Origin: an uncultured Cellulomonadaceae bacterium
GTDB lineage: Bacteria > Actinomycetota > Actinomycetes > Actinomycetales > Cellulomonadaceae
Reading direction: 5' to 3'
Length of the DNA stretch: 64,000 bases
NCBI GenBank assembly: GCA_947495165.1
Contig: CANLXM010000003.1
Coordinates: forward strand, 310,001-374,000
Shown here: positions 32,725 to 42,571 of the stretch, piece after piece
Layout: each line of letters starts with the position of its first letter
Position numbering within the stretch: position 1 is the first letter of the stretch
Made by a program: the position numbers and the translations under genes
Notes under the pieces: generated by a model
Told to the model about the DNA's origin: nothing
Database searches by the model: none
Seen by the model: only the letters and a program-made list of their open reading frames with translations

Positions 32725-34632
32725 ATGGGACTGCTCGATCGGATCAGCACGCCGGCGGACCTCCGCCGGCTCACCACGGCGCAGGTGGAGGAGCTCGCGG
32801 CTGACGTCCGCTCCTTCCTGGTCCAGGCGGTGTCCCAGACGGGCGGACACCTCGGGCCCAACCTCGGCGTCGTCGAGCTGACGATCGCCATGCACCGCGT
32901 GTTCGAGTCCCCGCGGGACTCCTTCATCTTCGACACGGGGCACCAGTCCTACGTGCACAAGCTCCTCACGGGCCGCCAGGACTTCGCGGACCTGCGGCGG
33001 CGCGAAGGGCTGTCGGGCTATCCCAGCCGCGCGGAGTCCGAGCACGACATCGTGGAGAACTCGCACGCGTCGACCGCGCTGAGCTGGGCGGACGGGATCG
33101 CCAAGGCGAACATGCTCAAGGGGCACCGGGACCGGCACGTCGTCGCCGTGATCGGCGACGGTGCGCTCACGGGCGGCATGGCCTGGGAGGCCATCAACAA
33201 CATCACCGCCAGCCAGGACCAGCGCCTCGTCGTGATCGTCAACGACAACGGCCGGTCCTACGCGCCCACGATCGGCGGGCTGGCCCACCACCTCGACACC
33301 CTGCGGACGACGCGCGGCTACGAGCAGTTCCTCGACTGGGGTCGGCGGACGCTGCGCCGCTCGGGCCCCCCGGGCCGGCTCGCGTACGACGCCCTGCACG
33401 GCTTGAAGAAGGGCATCAAGGATGTCGTCGCCCCGCAGGGCATGTTCGAGGACCTCGGGCTGAAGTACGTGGGCCCCGTCGACGGGCACGACGGCGAGGC
33501 GCTCGACCGTGCGCTGTCGCGCGCGAAGGCGTTCGGCGGCCCCGTCCTCGTGCACGTGATCACCGAGAAGGGGCGCGGGTACTCCCCGGCCGAGCAGGAC
33601 GTCGCGGACCGCTTCCACGCGGTCGGCGTGATCCACCCGGAGACCGGGCTGCCCGTCGCGCCGTCGCGGTTCGGCTGGACGAAGGTGTTCGCGGACGAGA
33701 TCGTCAAGATCGGCGAGGGCCGCCCCGACATCGTGGCCATCACGGCCGCGATGCTCGCGCCGGTCGGGCTCGCGCCGTTCGCGGCGCGGTTCCCGGAGCG
33801 GACGTTCGACGTCGGCATCGCGGAGCAGCACGCGGCCACGAGCGCTGCGGGCATGGCCTTCGCCGGTCTGCACCCGGTGGTCGCGCTGTACGCGACCTTC
33901 CTCAACCGAGCGTTCGACCAGGTGCTCATGGACGTGGCGCTGCACCGCGCGGGCGTGACGTTCGTGCTGGACCGCGCGGGGATCACCGGCGACGACGGCG
34001 CGAGCCACAACGGCATGTGGGACATGGCGCTGATGCGGATCGTGCCCGGTCTGCGGCTGGCCGCCCCCCGGGACGAGCCGACCATGCGCCAGGCGCTGCG
34101 CGAGGCCGTCGCGGTCGACGACGCCCCGACGGTGGTGCGCTACCCCAAGGGTCCGCTCGGGCCGGAGCTTCCGGCGCTCGAGACGGTCGGGGGCGTGGAC
34201 GTTCTCACCCGAGGCTCAGGCACGGGGGAGAGGCGCGTGCTCGTCGTGGGCGTGGGCGCGATGACCGCCACGGCCGTCGAGGTCGGGTCCCTGCTCGCCG
34301 ACGGCGGGCTGGACGTCGACGTCGTCGCTCCCACCTGGGTGGTGCCGACGCCGGACGGCCTCGTCGACCTGTGTGCCGACCGGGACCTCGTCGTCACGAT
34401 CGAGGACGGCATCGTGGCGGGCGGTGTCGGGGCGCTGCTGGCCGAGACCGCGGCGCGGGCCGGTCACGCGGCGCCGGTCCGACAGTTCGGGATCCCGGCG
34501 GTGTTCCTCGACCACGCGTCCCGAGATCAGGTCGTCGACGCGAGCGGGCTGCGGCCGGCGGACGTCGCGGCCGCCGTGCTCGCGGACGTCCGCCCGGCCT
34601 CGGACGAGGTGGACCGCACCGCCCGGCTGTGA
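32725..34632 (+). CDS. dxs: 1-deoxy-D-xylulose-5-phosphate synthase
   Basis: 635-residue thiamine-diphosphate enzyme: pyruvate plus glyceraldehyde 3-phosphate to DXP, the first step of the MEP isoprenoid pathway. Key motifs are [15 protein letters not shown], the ThDP motif [16 protein letters not shown], the catalytic Glu367 in VGIAEQHAA, and [15 protein letters not shown]. The ATG at 32725 ([16 protein letters not shown]) has GAGGACC upstream and matches the family start. It is a single gene; the next gene is 103 bases on. Confidence 0.95.
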   Translation: MGLLDRISTPADLRRLTTAQVEELAADVRSFLVQAVSQTGGHLGPNLGVVELTIAMHRVFESPRDSFIFDTGHQSYVHKLLTGRQDFADLRRREGLSGYPSRAESEHDIVENSHASTALSWADGIAKANMLKGHRDRHVVAVIGDGALTGGMAWEAINNITASQDQRLVVIVNDNGRSYAPTIGGLAHHLDTLRTTRGYEQFLDWGRRTLRRSGPPGRLAYDALHGLKKGIKDVVAPQGMFEDLGLKYVGPVDGHDGEALDRALSRAKAFGGPVLVHVITEKGRGYSPAEQDVADRFHAVGVIHPETGLPVAPSRFGWTKVFADEIVKIGEGRPDIVAITAAMLAPVGLAPFAARFPERTFDVGIAEQHAATSAAGMAFAGLHPVVALYATFLNRAFDQVLMDVALHRAGVTFVLDRAGITGDDGASHNGMWDMALMRIVPGLRLAAPRDEPTMRQALREAVAVDDAPTVVRYPKGPLGPELPALETVGGVDVLTRGSGTGERRVLVVGVGAMTATAVEVGSLLADGGLDVDVVAPTWVVPTPDGLVDLCADRDLVVTIEDGIVAGGVGALLAETAARAGHAAPVRQFGIPAVFLDHASRDQVVDASGLRPADVAAAVLADVRPASDEVDRTARL

Positions 34633-34735
34633 CGCGCGCGACAGGCGCTGAGCCGTCGCGGGGCCCAAGGTCCCAATACATCCCATCATTGCCGCCCTAC
34701 GTTGGAGATACGCAAGATTCTTCGAGGAGGACACG

Positions 34736-37018
34736 ATGACCACGGTTTCGCACGACGACGTCGCGGGCACCCAGGACCACGCCGACGTCCCCGCCTGGCA
34801 GGGCTTCCAGGACGGTCCCTGGCGTGACGCCATCGACGTCCGGGACTTCGTCCAGCGCAACTACACGCCGTACGAGGGCGACGCCAGCTTCCTGGCCGGC
34901 CCCACCGAGCGCACCACGTCCGTGTGGGCGAAGCTGTCGGAGATGTTCCCCGAGGAGCGCGAGAAGGGCGTCTACGACGTCGACGCGACCACCCCCTCGA
35001 GCATCACGGCGCACGCCCCGGGCTACATCGACGAGGGCAACGAGGTCATCGTCGGCCTGCAGACCGACGCGCCGCTGAAGCGCGCGATCATGCCGTTCGG
35101 CGGCTGGCGCATGGTCGAGACGTCGCTCAAGACGTACGGCTACGAGGTGGACGAGACCCTCAAGGAGATCTTCACCAAGTACCGCAAGACCCACAACGAC
35201 GGCGTCTTCGACGTCTACCCGCCCAACGTCCGCGCCGCCCGGTCGAGCCACATCGTCACCGGCCTGCCCGACGCCTACGGCCGCGGCCGGATCATCGGCG
35301 ACTACCGCCGCGTCGCCCTGTACGGCGTCGACGCCCTGATCGAGGGCAAGAAGCTCGAGCGCGCCGAGATGGACATGGAGCGCTCCACCGAGGACATCAT
35401 CCGGGAGCGCGAGGAGAACGCGGAGCAGGTGCGCGCGCTCAAGGAGCTCAAGGCCATGGCGGCCTCCTACGGCTACGACATCTCGAAGCCCGCGACCAAC
35501 GGCCGCGAGGCCGTGCAGTGGCTGTACTTCGCCTACCTCGCCGCGGTCAAGGAGCAGAACGGCGCGGCCATGTCGCTCGGCCGCACCTCGACCTTCCTCG
35601 ACATCTTCCTGCAGCGTGACATCGCCGCCGGCGTCCTCACCGAGGAGCAGGCGCAGGAGATCATCGACGACTTCGTCATCAAGCTGCGGATCGTCCGGTT
35701 CCTGCGGACCCCCGAGTACGACCAGCTGTTCTCCGGCGACCCGACCTGGGTCACCGAGACCATCGCCGGCATGGGCGAAGACGGCCGCCCGCTCGTCACG
35801 CGCACCTCGTTCCGCTACCTGCAGACGCTCTACAACCTGGGCCCGGCCCCCGAGCCCAACCTGACCGTGTTCTGGTCCGACCGCCTCCCGCGCGGCTTCA
35901 AGGACTTCTGCGCCCAGGTCTCGATCGACACCTCGGCCATCCAGTACGAGTCCGACGAGCTCATCCGCCCGGTGTGCGGCGACGACGCAGCGATCGCCTG
36001 CTGCGTCTCCCCGATGCGCGTGGGCAAGCAGATGCAGTTCTTCGGTGCGCGCGTGAACCTGGCCAAGGCGATGCTGTACGCGATCAACGGCGGCCGCGAC
36101 GAGGCCAGCGGCAAGCAGATCTCTCCGGCTCGCCCGTCGATCGCCCGCGCCGGCCAGCCCCTCGACTACGACGAGGTTCGGGCAGCGTTCGACCTCGAGA
36201 TGGACTGGCTCGCCGAGACCTACGTGGACGCCCTCAACTGCATCCACTACATGCACGACAAGTACGCGTACGAGCGCATCGAGATGGCGCTGCACGACCG
36301 CACCATCCTGCGGACCCTCGCCTGCGGCATCGCGGGCCTGTCCGTCGCGGCCGACTCGCTCGCCGCGATCAAGTACGCGTCCGTCGTGCCGGTCCTGGAC
36401 GAGACGGGTCTCGCGGTCGACTACGAGATCGACGGCAGCTTCCCGATGTTCGGCAACGACGACGACCGCGTGGACGCGATCGCGGTCGAGCTGGTCGAGA
36501 CGTTCATGCGCAAGATCAAGCAGCAGCCGACATACCGCAACGCGGTGCACACGCAGTCCGTGCTGACGATCACCTCGAACGTCGTCTACGGCAAGGCCAC
36601 GGGCAACACGCCTGACGGCCGCCGCGCCGGCGAGCCGTTCGCTCCGGGCGCCAACCCGATGAACGGCCGCGACACGCACGGCATGCTCGCCTCGGCGCTG
36701 TCCGTCGCGAAGCTGCCGTTCAGCGAGGCGCTCGACGGCATCTCGCTGACGAACACGACCGTCCCCTCGGGGCTCGGCCGCACCAAGGAGGAGCAGGTCA
36801 AGAACCTCGTCGGGCTCATGGACGCGGTGAACAAGGCCGACGGCTACCACCTGAACATCAACGTCCTCAACCGGGACACCCTGCTGGACGCGATGGAGAA
36901 CCCGGAGAACTACCCGCAGCTCACCATCCGCGTCTCGGGCTACGCCGTGAACTTCGTGCGGCTCACCCGCGAACAGCAGCTGGACGTGCTGAACCGCACG
37001 TTCCACGGCTCGATCTGA
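34736..37018 (+). CDS. pflB: Formate C-acetyltransferase (pyruvate formate-lyase)
   Basis: 760-residue glycyl-radical enzyme: pyruvate plus CoA to acetyl-CoA plus formate under anaerobic conditions. The active-site pair Cys422-Cys423 is in [12 protein letters not shown] and the radical Gly735 in RVSGYAVNF, both at the positions expected from the E. coli enzyme. The ATG has GAGGAGGACACG upstream. PFL is uncommon in actinobacteria and points to mixed-acid fermentation. Codon use looks like the neighbours, so recent transfer is not indicated. Its activase follows 41 bases later. Confidence 0.96.
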   Translation: MTTVSHDDVAGTQDHADVPAWQGFQDGPWRDAIDVRDFVQRNYTPYEGDASFLAGPTERTTSVWAKLSEMFPEEREKGVYDVDATTPSSITAHAPGYIDEGNEVIVGLQTDAPLKRAIMPFGGWRMVETSLKTYGYEVDETLKEIFTKYRKTHNDGVFDVYPPNVRAARSSHIVTGLPDAYGRGRIIGDYRRVALYGVDALIEGKKLERAEMDMERSTEDIIREREENAEQVRALKELKAMAASYGYDISKPATNGREAVQWLYFAYLAAVKEQNGAAMSLGRTSTFLDIFLQRDIAAGVLTEEQAQEIIDDFVIKLRIVRFLRTPEYDQLFSGDPTWVTETIAGMGEDGRPLVTRTSFRYLQTLYNLGPAPEPNLTVFWSDRLPRGFKDFCAQVSIDTSAIQYESDELIRPVCGDDAAIACCVSPMRVGKQMQFFGARVNLAKAMLYAINGGRDEASGKQISPARPSIARAGQPLDYDEVRAAFDLEMDWLAETYVDALNCIHYMHDKYAYERIEMALHDRTILRTLACGIAGLSVAADSLAAIKYASVVPVLDETGLAVDYEIDGSFPMFGNDDDRVDAIAVELVETFMRKIKQQPTYRNAVHTQSVLTITSNVVYGKATGNTPDGRRAGEPFAPGANPMNGRDTHGMLASALSVAKLPFSEALDGISLTNTTVPSGLGRTKEEQVKNLVGLMDAVNKADGYHLNINVLNRDTLLDAMENPENYPQLTIRVSGYAVNFVRLTREQQLDVLNRTFHGSI

Positions 37019-37059
37019 GCCACCCGACCGACCAGGACGCACGAGAGAAGGAGACGACG

Positions 37060-38001
37060 ATGACCACCACGGCCCTCCCGCCCGTCACCCCCCGCACCGC
37101 GGGCTCGTGCGTCCTGCCGGTCGTCGCGGTGACCCCGCTGACGGCGGACGAGGTCGCAGCCGCGCCGGCCGCCCCCACGCAGGGACCGGCGAACCGCCGG
37201 ACTGCGGCCGGGACCGAGGGCCTGGAGATCACCGCCCTCGACCGCGGCGAGAAGTTCGAGCAGATGCGCGCCGGCCAGCTCGGCGCCATCCACTCCTGGG
37301 AGCTCGTGACCGCCGTCGACGGGCCCGGGACGCGGATGACCGTGTTCTTCGCCGGGTGCCCGCTGCGGTGCCTGTACTGCCACAACCCCGACACCATGAA
37401 GATGAAGGACGGCGAGACGGTCGCCTCCGAGGAGCTGCTGCGCCGGATCCTGCGCTACAAGCCGATCTTCGACGCCACGGGAGGGGGCCTGACCATCTCC
37501 GGCGGTGAGGTGCTCATGCAGCCGGCGTTCGCCGCCACGATCCTCGCGGGCGCCAAGGCCGCCGGGATCCACACGACGATCGACACCTCCGGCTTCCTCG
37601 GTGCCGCGTGCACCGACGAGATGCTCGACGACATCGACCTCGTGCTCCTGGACGTGAAGTCGGGCGACGAGGAGACCTACCGGCGCGTGACCGGTCAGCG
37701 CCTCCAGCCGACCCTCGACTTCGGCCGGCGGCTGTCCGACAAGGGCATCGAGACCTGGATCCGGTTCGTCCTGGTGCCCGGCCTGACCGACGACGTCGAG
37801 AACGTCGAGCGGGTCGCCGAGTACGCGGCGTCGCTGTCGAGCGTGACCCGCGTCGAGGTGCTCCCGTTCCACCAGATGGGGCGCGACAAGTGGGAGAACC
37901 TCGGGATGCGCTACGAGCTCGAGGACACGGAGCCGCCGACCAACGAGGAGACCGAGCGGGTGCGGAACCAGTTCCGCCGCCGCGGGCTCACCGTCTACTG
38001 A
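37060..38001 (+). CDS. pflA: Pyruvate formate-lyase-activating enzyme
   Basis: 313-residue radical-SAM enzyme that installs the glycyl radical on PflB. The cluster motif is GCPLRCLYCHNP (Cys100, Cys104, Cys107), followed by GLTISGGEVLMQP. An N-terminal extension of about 70 residues, rich in Ala, Pro and Thr, precedes the catalytic domain, which normally starts near GAIHSWELVTAVDGPG. The long start is supported by AGAAGGAGACGACG right before the ATG; the alternative ATG at 37264 has no such site. The gene is clearly cotranscribed with pflB. Confidence 0.93.
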   Translation: MTTTALPPVTPRTAGSCVLPVVAVTPLTADEVAAAPAAPTQGPANRRTAAGTEGLEITALDRGEKFEQMRAGQLGAIHSWELVTAVDGPGTRMTVFFAGCPLRCLYCHNPDTMKMKDGETVASEELLRRILRYKPIFDATGGGLTISGGEVLMQPAFAATILAGAKAAGIHTTIDTSGFLGAACTDEMLDDIDLVLLDVKSGDEETYRRVTGQRLQPTLDFGRRLSDKGIETWIRFVLVPGLTDDVENVERVAEYAASLSSVTRVEVLPFHQMGRDKWENLGMRYELEDTEPPTNEETERVRNQFRRRGLTVY

Positions 38002-38024
38002 CCGCGCGGACGCCGACCTGATGA

Positions 38025-38065
38025 CCGCTGCCCCCGCCGCCCTCGATGGGCGACGGGGGCAGCGG
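38025..38065. terminator. Bidirectional terminator between pflA and fadB
   Basis: 18-bp stem with a single mismatch (38025-38042 with 38048-38065) and a 5-base loop, between the pflA stop and the convergent fadB stop. Confidence 0.8.
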
Positions 38066-38076
38066 CCATCACGAAG

Positions 38077-40203
38077 TCAGGCGCGCTGTGCGCCCGACGG
38101 GACGTTGGCGACGCCGTCGGGCAGCAGCCGCCGCCCTAGCACGCGCTCGGAGTAGCCCGTGCGGTCAAGGTACGGCGTGATGCCACCGTTCGAGAACGGC
38201 CAGCCAGCACCGAGGATCATGCACAGGTCGATCTCCGTCGGTCCGGCGACGACACCCTCGTCGAGCATGTGGCCGATCTCGACGGTGAGCGCGGTCAGCA
38301 CGGCGTCGAGCACTCCGGCCTCGTCGAGCGCCGTCGGGCCGCCCGGCTCCCCGAAGGCCGCCTGGATCGCGGGGTCGACCTCTGCGGGGACTCCCTTGGT
38401 GGTCGGTGCGACCACCCGGGTGCCCTCGGCCACGATCTTCTCGAGACCGGGCGACTGAGCGAACCGGTCGCCCAGCTCCGCGCGCAGCGACGTCAGGACG
38501 TGCAGGCCGACCGCCGGTCCCACGAGGTCGAACAGGGCGAACGGACCCATCGGCAGCGCGAGCGGACGCAGCGCGCGGTCCGCGACCTCGACCGGCGTGC
38601 CGGCCTCGACCGCACGGACGATCTCGCCGAGCAGCAGGACGAGCAGGCGGTTGACCACGAAGCCGGGACGGTCCGCCACGAGAACCGAGGTCTTGCGCAG
38701 CTTCTTCCCGACCGCGAAGGCCGTGGCGAGGGTCTCGACCGACGTGTGCTCGGTGTTGATGATCTCAACCAGGGGCATCTGCGCGACGGGGTTGAAGAAG
38801 TGCAGGCCCACCACGCGCTCGGGGTGCGCGAGGTCCGCCGACATCGCCGTGACGGACAGTGCCGAGGTGTTCGTCGCGAGGATGGTCTCGGGGGACACGA
38901 TGCCCTCGAGCTCGGCGAACACCTTCTTCTTCAGGTCGAGGATCTCGGTGACGGCCTCGATCACGAAGTCGCACCGCGCGAAGTCGGCGATGTCGGTCGT
39001 CCCGTGCACGGAGGACAGGATGCGTGCACCGGCGTCGGCGCTCATGCGCCCGGTGCTCGTGAGCTTGTCGACCGTGCCCCGGACGTAGTCCAGGCCCTTG
39101 GCGACGCGATCGGCGTCGAGGTCACGCATGACCACCGGGACCCCGAGCCGCTGGGCGAACAGGAACGCGAGCTGCGCGGCCATCAGCCCGGCGCCGACGA
39201 TGCCGACGGCGGTGACCGGCCGTGCGAGCTTTGGGTCCGGGGCGCCGGTGGGCTTCTTGCCCTTGTTCACCGTCCCGAAGGCGTACAGGCTCGCGCGCAG
39301 CTGGTCGCTCATGATGAGCTGCGCCAGGGTCGCGTCCTCGGCGGCGAACGCGGTGTCGCGGTCGGCGTCGTAGAAGCCGGCGAGCAGGTCGAGCAGGGCG
39401 TACGGTGCCTGGCGGGCGCCGTGCACGACGGCGTCGAGCCGCGCGCGAGCCGCAGCGAGGGTGGCATCCCACTCCTCGCGAGATCCGAGGTTCGGGCGCT
39501 CGACGACGAGCTCGCCGCGCACGACGGCACCGGCCCACGCGAGCGACTGCTCGAGGTAGTCCGCGGCGTCGAGCAGGACGTCGGCGATGCCGAGCTCGGC
39601 GGCCTCGCGCGCCTTGAGCGGCTTGTTCGCTGCGGGGCGCGTCAGCATCACGTCGAGTGCCCGGGGCAGGCCGATGAGGCGGGGGAGCAGGTAGGTACCG
39701 CCCCAGCCCGGGACCAGCCCCAGGGAGGTCTCGGGCAAGGCGACGGCCGGGACGTCGCTCGCGATCGTGCGGTAGTGGCACGCGAGCGCGAGCTCGAGCC
39801 CGCCCCCGAGCGCGAGCCCGTTGATGAACGCGAAGGTCGGCACGCCCATCTCTGCGAGCAGCCGGTAGGTCGCGTGACCCGCACGGCCCAGCTCGTGGGC
39901 GGCGTCGGCCCCCTCGATCCGGCCTGCGGCGGTGAGGTCTGCGCCCGCGGCGAGGCAGAACGGCTTGCCCGTGACGCCCACGGAGGAGATCTCGCCGTCC
40001 TGGGCACGACGCTGGACGCCCTCGAGCGCGGCGCGGATCTCGGCAAGACCGGCGAGGCTGAGGGTGGTGGGCTTGGTGTGGTCGAGGCCGTTGTCGATCG
40101 TGACGAGGGCCATCGTGCCGCCGCCTCCGGGCAGCTCGACGTCGCGGACGTAGGCATGGGCGACCCGCTCGGTGGGGGTGGGGGTGGGGGTGTTCTCAGT
40201 CAT
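38077..40203 (-). CDS. 3-hydroxyacyl-CoA dehydrogenase / enoyl-CoA hydratase, FadB-like
   Basis: 708 residues. The N-terminal crotonase domain has both hydratase glutamates, Glu137 (ALGGGLELAL) and Glu158 (LPETSLGLVPGWGGT); the C-terminal dehydrogenase has the NAD loop GIVGAGLMAAQ (337-341 core) and catalytic His468 in GLHFFNP. Together they carry out steps two and three of fatty-acid beta-oxidation. The ATG at 40203 has GAAGGGGAACG upstream. Residues 5-11 are a Thr-Pro repeat encoded by tandem hexamers. The thiolase gene lies 14 bases upstream, giving a fadA-fadB operon. Confidence 0.92.
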   Translation of the reverse strand: MTENTPTPTPTERVAHAYVRDVELPGGGGTMALVTIDNGLDHTKPTTLSLAGLAEIRAALEGVQRRAQDGEISSVGVTGKPFCLAAGADLTAAGRIEGADAAHELGRAGHATYRLLAEMGVPTFAFINGLALGGGLELALACHYRTIASDVPAVALPETSLGLVPGWGGTYLLPRLIGLPRALDVMLTRPAANKPLKAREAAELGIADVLLDAADYLEQSLAWAGAVVRGELVVERPNLGSREEWDATLAAARARLDAVVHGARQAPYALLDLLAGFYDADRDTAFAAEDATLAQLIMSDQLRASLYAFGTVNKGKKPTGAPDPKLARPVTAVGIVGAGLMAAQLAFLFAQRLGVPVVMRDLDADRVAKGLDYVRGTVDKLTSTGRMSADAGARILSSVHGTTDIADFARCDFVIEAVTEILDLKKKVFAELEGIVSPETILATNTSALSVTAMSADLAHPERVVGLHFFNPVAQMPLVEIINTEHTSVETLATAFAVGKKLRKTSVLVADRPGFVVNRLLVLLLGEIVRAVEAGTPVEVADRALRPLALPMGPFALFDLVGPAVGLHVLTSLRAELGDRFAQSPGLEKIVAEGTRVVAPTTKGVPAEVDPAIQAAFGEPGGPTALDEAGVLDAVLTALTVEIGHMLDEGVVAGPTEIDLCMILGAGWPFSNGGITPYLDRTGYSERVLGRRLLPDGVANVPSGAQRA
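40174..40192. repeat. Tandem GGGGGT hexamers in the start of fadB
   Basis: Three runs of five G at 40174-40178, 40180-40184 and 40186-40190, separated by single T, on the plus strand. They encode the alternating Thr-Pro stretch of the FadB N-terminus. Gain or loss of a unit would keep the frame. Confidence 0.7.
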
Positions 40204-40217
40204 CGTCGTTCCCCTTC

Positions 40218-41444
40218 TCAGCTCGTGTGGCCGGAGTAGTCGGCGTGGTGCGGGTTCTCCCAGATGACGGTGCCGCCCATGCCCAGACCCACACACATCG
40301 TGGTCAGGCCGTAGCGGACCTCGGGGTGCTCGGCGAACTGGCGCGCGAGCTGCGTCATGAGGCGGACACCGGAACCGGCGAGCGGGTGGCCGATCGCGAT
40401 GGCACCGCCGTACAGGTTGACCCGCGGGTCGTCGTCGGGCATGCCGAAGTGGTCGAGGAAGGCGAGCACCTGGATGGCGAAGGCCTCGTTGATCTCGAAC
40501 AACCCGATGTCGGTGATCGACAGCCCGGCGTTCTCGAGGGCCTTCTCGGTCGACGGGATGGGGCCGAGCCCCATGACCTCGGGGTCGACGCCCATGTAGG
40601 AGAACGAGACCATCCGCATGCGGACCGGGAGACCGAGCTCGGCGGCGACGTCGCCCGCGGCGATCACGCACATGGTGGCACCGTCCGTCAGCGGCGAGGC
40701 GTTCCCGGCGGTCACGCGGCCACCGGGGCGGAACGGCGTCTTGAGGTTCTTGATGTCCTCCACCGACGTCCCCGGTCGGGCGAGCTCGTCCGCGGTCGCC
40801 AGACCCCAGCCCTTCTCCGCGGAGCGCACCGCGATCGGCACGAGGTCGGGCGCCACCTTGCCGGCCTCGACGGCGGCGGCGTACTTGGCCTGGCTGGCCA
40901 CGCCGTAGGCGTCCGCGCGCTCCTTGGTGAGGTGCGGGTAGCGGTCGTGGATGTTCTCGGCGGTCGAGCCCATGATGAGCGCGGTCGAGTCGACGAGCTT
41001 CTCGGAGACGAACCGGGGGTTCGGGTCCGCGTCGAAGCCCATCGGGTGGCGGCCCATGTGCTCGACTCCGCCGGCGATCGCCACGTCCTGCTGTCCGAAC
41101 CCGATGGCCGAGGCGGTCGTCGTGACGGCCGTCATCGCACCCGCGCACATGCGGTCGATCGCGAAGCCCGGGACGGACTTGGGCAACCCGGCGAGGACCG
41201 CGACCGAGCGGCCGAGGGTCAGCCCCTGGTCGCCGGTCTGCGTCGTGGCCGCGATCGCCACCTCGCTGATGCGCTCGGCCGGGAGCTCGGGCCGGCGGCG
41301 CAGGAGCTCGCGCACGGACTTGACCGCCAGGTCGTCGGCGCGGGTCTCCGCGAAGAGGCCGTCGGGGCGTGCCTTGCCGAAGGGAGTGCGCACCCCCTCC
41401 ACGAACACGACGTCGCGGACGGGGGGACGGGGACGTGAGGACAT
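40218..41444 (-). CDS. Acetyl-CoA acyltransferase (3-ketoacyl-CoA thiolase)
   Basis: 408-residue thiolase that cleaves 3-ketoacyl-CoA to acetyl-CoA and a shortened acyl-CoA. The catalytic residues are Cys100 (DRMCAGAMTAV), His353 (AIAIGHPLAGSG) and Cys384 (TTMCVGLGMGG). The ATG at 41444 has AGGAGAG upstream. Together with the downstream FadB-like protein it forms a beta-oxidation complex of the FadAB or trifunctional type. Confidence 0.93.
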   Translation of the reverse strand: MSSRPRPPVRDVVFVEGVRTPFGKARPDGLFAETRADDLAVKSVRELLRRRPELPAERISEVAIAATTQTGDQGLTLGRSVAVLAGLPKSVPGFAIDRMCAGAMTAVTTTASAIGFGQQDVAIAGGVEHMGRHPMGFDADPNPRFVSEKLVDSTALIMGSTAENIHDRYPHLTKERADAYGVASQAKYAAAVEAGKVAPDLVPIAVRSAEKGWGLATADELARPGTSVEDIKNLKTPFRPGGRVTAGNASPLTDGATMCVIAAGDVAAELGLPVRMRMVSFSYMGVDPEVMGLGPIPSTEKALENAGLSITDIGLFEINEAFAIQVLAFLDHFGMPDDDPRVNLYGGAIAIGHPLAGSGVRLMTQLARQFAEHPEVRYGLTTMCVGLGMGGTVIWENPHHADYSGHTS

Positions 41445-41577
41445 GAACTCTCCTGAGTGTCGGACGGCGCTGTCCAGGCCCGGATCTTCCCGAGACCAGG
41501 AGTACAAGATACCGCGAGTCTCAGGAAAATGGTGGAGGTTCATCGCGCGCGGTTGCCGCGCGTGCCTGGCGGCTGGG

Positions 41578-42561
41578 TCAGCGGCGCACGCGCCGGAGCA
41601 CGGCCTTCGCGGCGGGCAGCGCGCGGTGCCACGCCGTGTACCAGACCGAGAACGGCACGTCGACCGAGCCGACGAGCTCGTCGGTGTGGTCGGAGAATCC
41701 GCGCTTGAAGTGCGAGACGTCCTCGCCCAGCAGACCGTTGAGGTCATAGCGCGTGACGCCGCGGTCGCGCAGCGTGTGAATCGCGTGCCACTTGAGCGCG
41801 TAGTTGGCCAGGAGCTTGCGTCCGGCGTCGTTGCTGCCGCCGTAGAGGTCGATGCCGGTGCGGTCGGAGGCCGCGATCCACAGGAACGCGACCGGCGTGC
41901 CCTCGTCGCGGGCGAGCAGCAGCACGCTGCGGTCCCCGAGCTCCGCGTGCACGTCGCGGTAGTAGGCGTCGGCGTGGATGCCGAAGCCTGCGCGCTCGGA
42001 GGTCTCGCGGTAGAGGGCGAGGACGGCGTCGAGGTCCTCGGGGGTGCGGACCTCGGTGATGTCCCACTCCCGGCGCTGAGACTTGCGCACCTCGTAGCGG
42101 GTCTTCTTCGCCATGCGCGACAGCAGCGTGTCGTCGTCCTGGGCGAGGTCGAGCACGAGGGTGCTGGCCATGAAGATGGGGTTCGGGCTGGGCACGCCGC
42201 CCGTGATCGTGTCGTCGTCGTCCGCCGGCCAGTCCGGCTCGAACGTGATGCCCACGCCCTTGATCTCCCGGCGGCAGTGCTCGGCGACGGCGTCGCACAC
42301 CGCGCCGCGCCTCTCGCCGGAGCGCACCACGGGGCCGCGCGGGACGTGGCTGAGGGCGCCGAAGACGCCCGGGAGCGGGCGGACGAGCACCTGAGCGCCG
42401 CCGACGACGCGCTCGCCGTCGCGCACCCGGAGGCGGACGGCGCGCCAGCCGTGCTTGGCCTTGACCTCACCCCAGCCCCAGAGCTGGAGCGGGTTGCCCT
42501 CGAGATCGAGGACGAGCGCGTCCCACTCGGAGCGGTCGGTGACGTGATCGATGCTGAGCAT
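41578..42561 (-). CDS. FemAB/FemX-type peptidoglycan bridge aminoacyltransferase
   Basis: 327 residues built from two GNAT-like halves. Family marks are NPLQLWGWGEVKAKHGWRAV near the N-terminus, KKTRYEVRKSQRREWDI in the middle and GSNDAGRKLLANYALKW near the end. FemX-type enzymes add an amino acid from aminoacyl-tRNA to the stem peptide of lipid II. I see no coiled-coil arm of the kind found in staphylococcal FemA, so it may use the shorter Weissella FemX layout. It stands between fadA and rnd; an actinobacterial substrate cannot be named from sequence. Confidence 0.8.
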   Translation of the reverse strand: MLSIDHVTDRSEWDALVLDLEGNPLQLWGWGEVKAKHGWRAVRLRVRDGERVVGGAQVLVRPLPGVFGALSHVPRGPVVRSGERRGAVCDAVAEHCRREIKGVGITFEPDWPADDDDTITGGVPSPNPIFMASTLVLDLAQDDDTLLSRMAKKTRYEVRKSQRREWDITEVRTPEDLDAVLALYRETSERAGFGIHADAYYRDVHAELGDRSVLLLARDEGTPVAFLWIAASDRTGIDLYGGSNDAGRKLLANYALKWHAIHTLRDRGVTRYDLNGLLGEDVSHFKRGFSDHTDELVGSVDVPFSVWYTAWHRALPAAKAVLRRVRR

Positions 42562-42571
42562 TGGGCCGACT

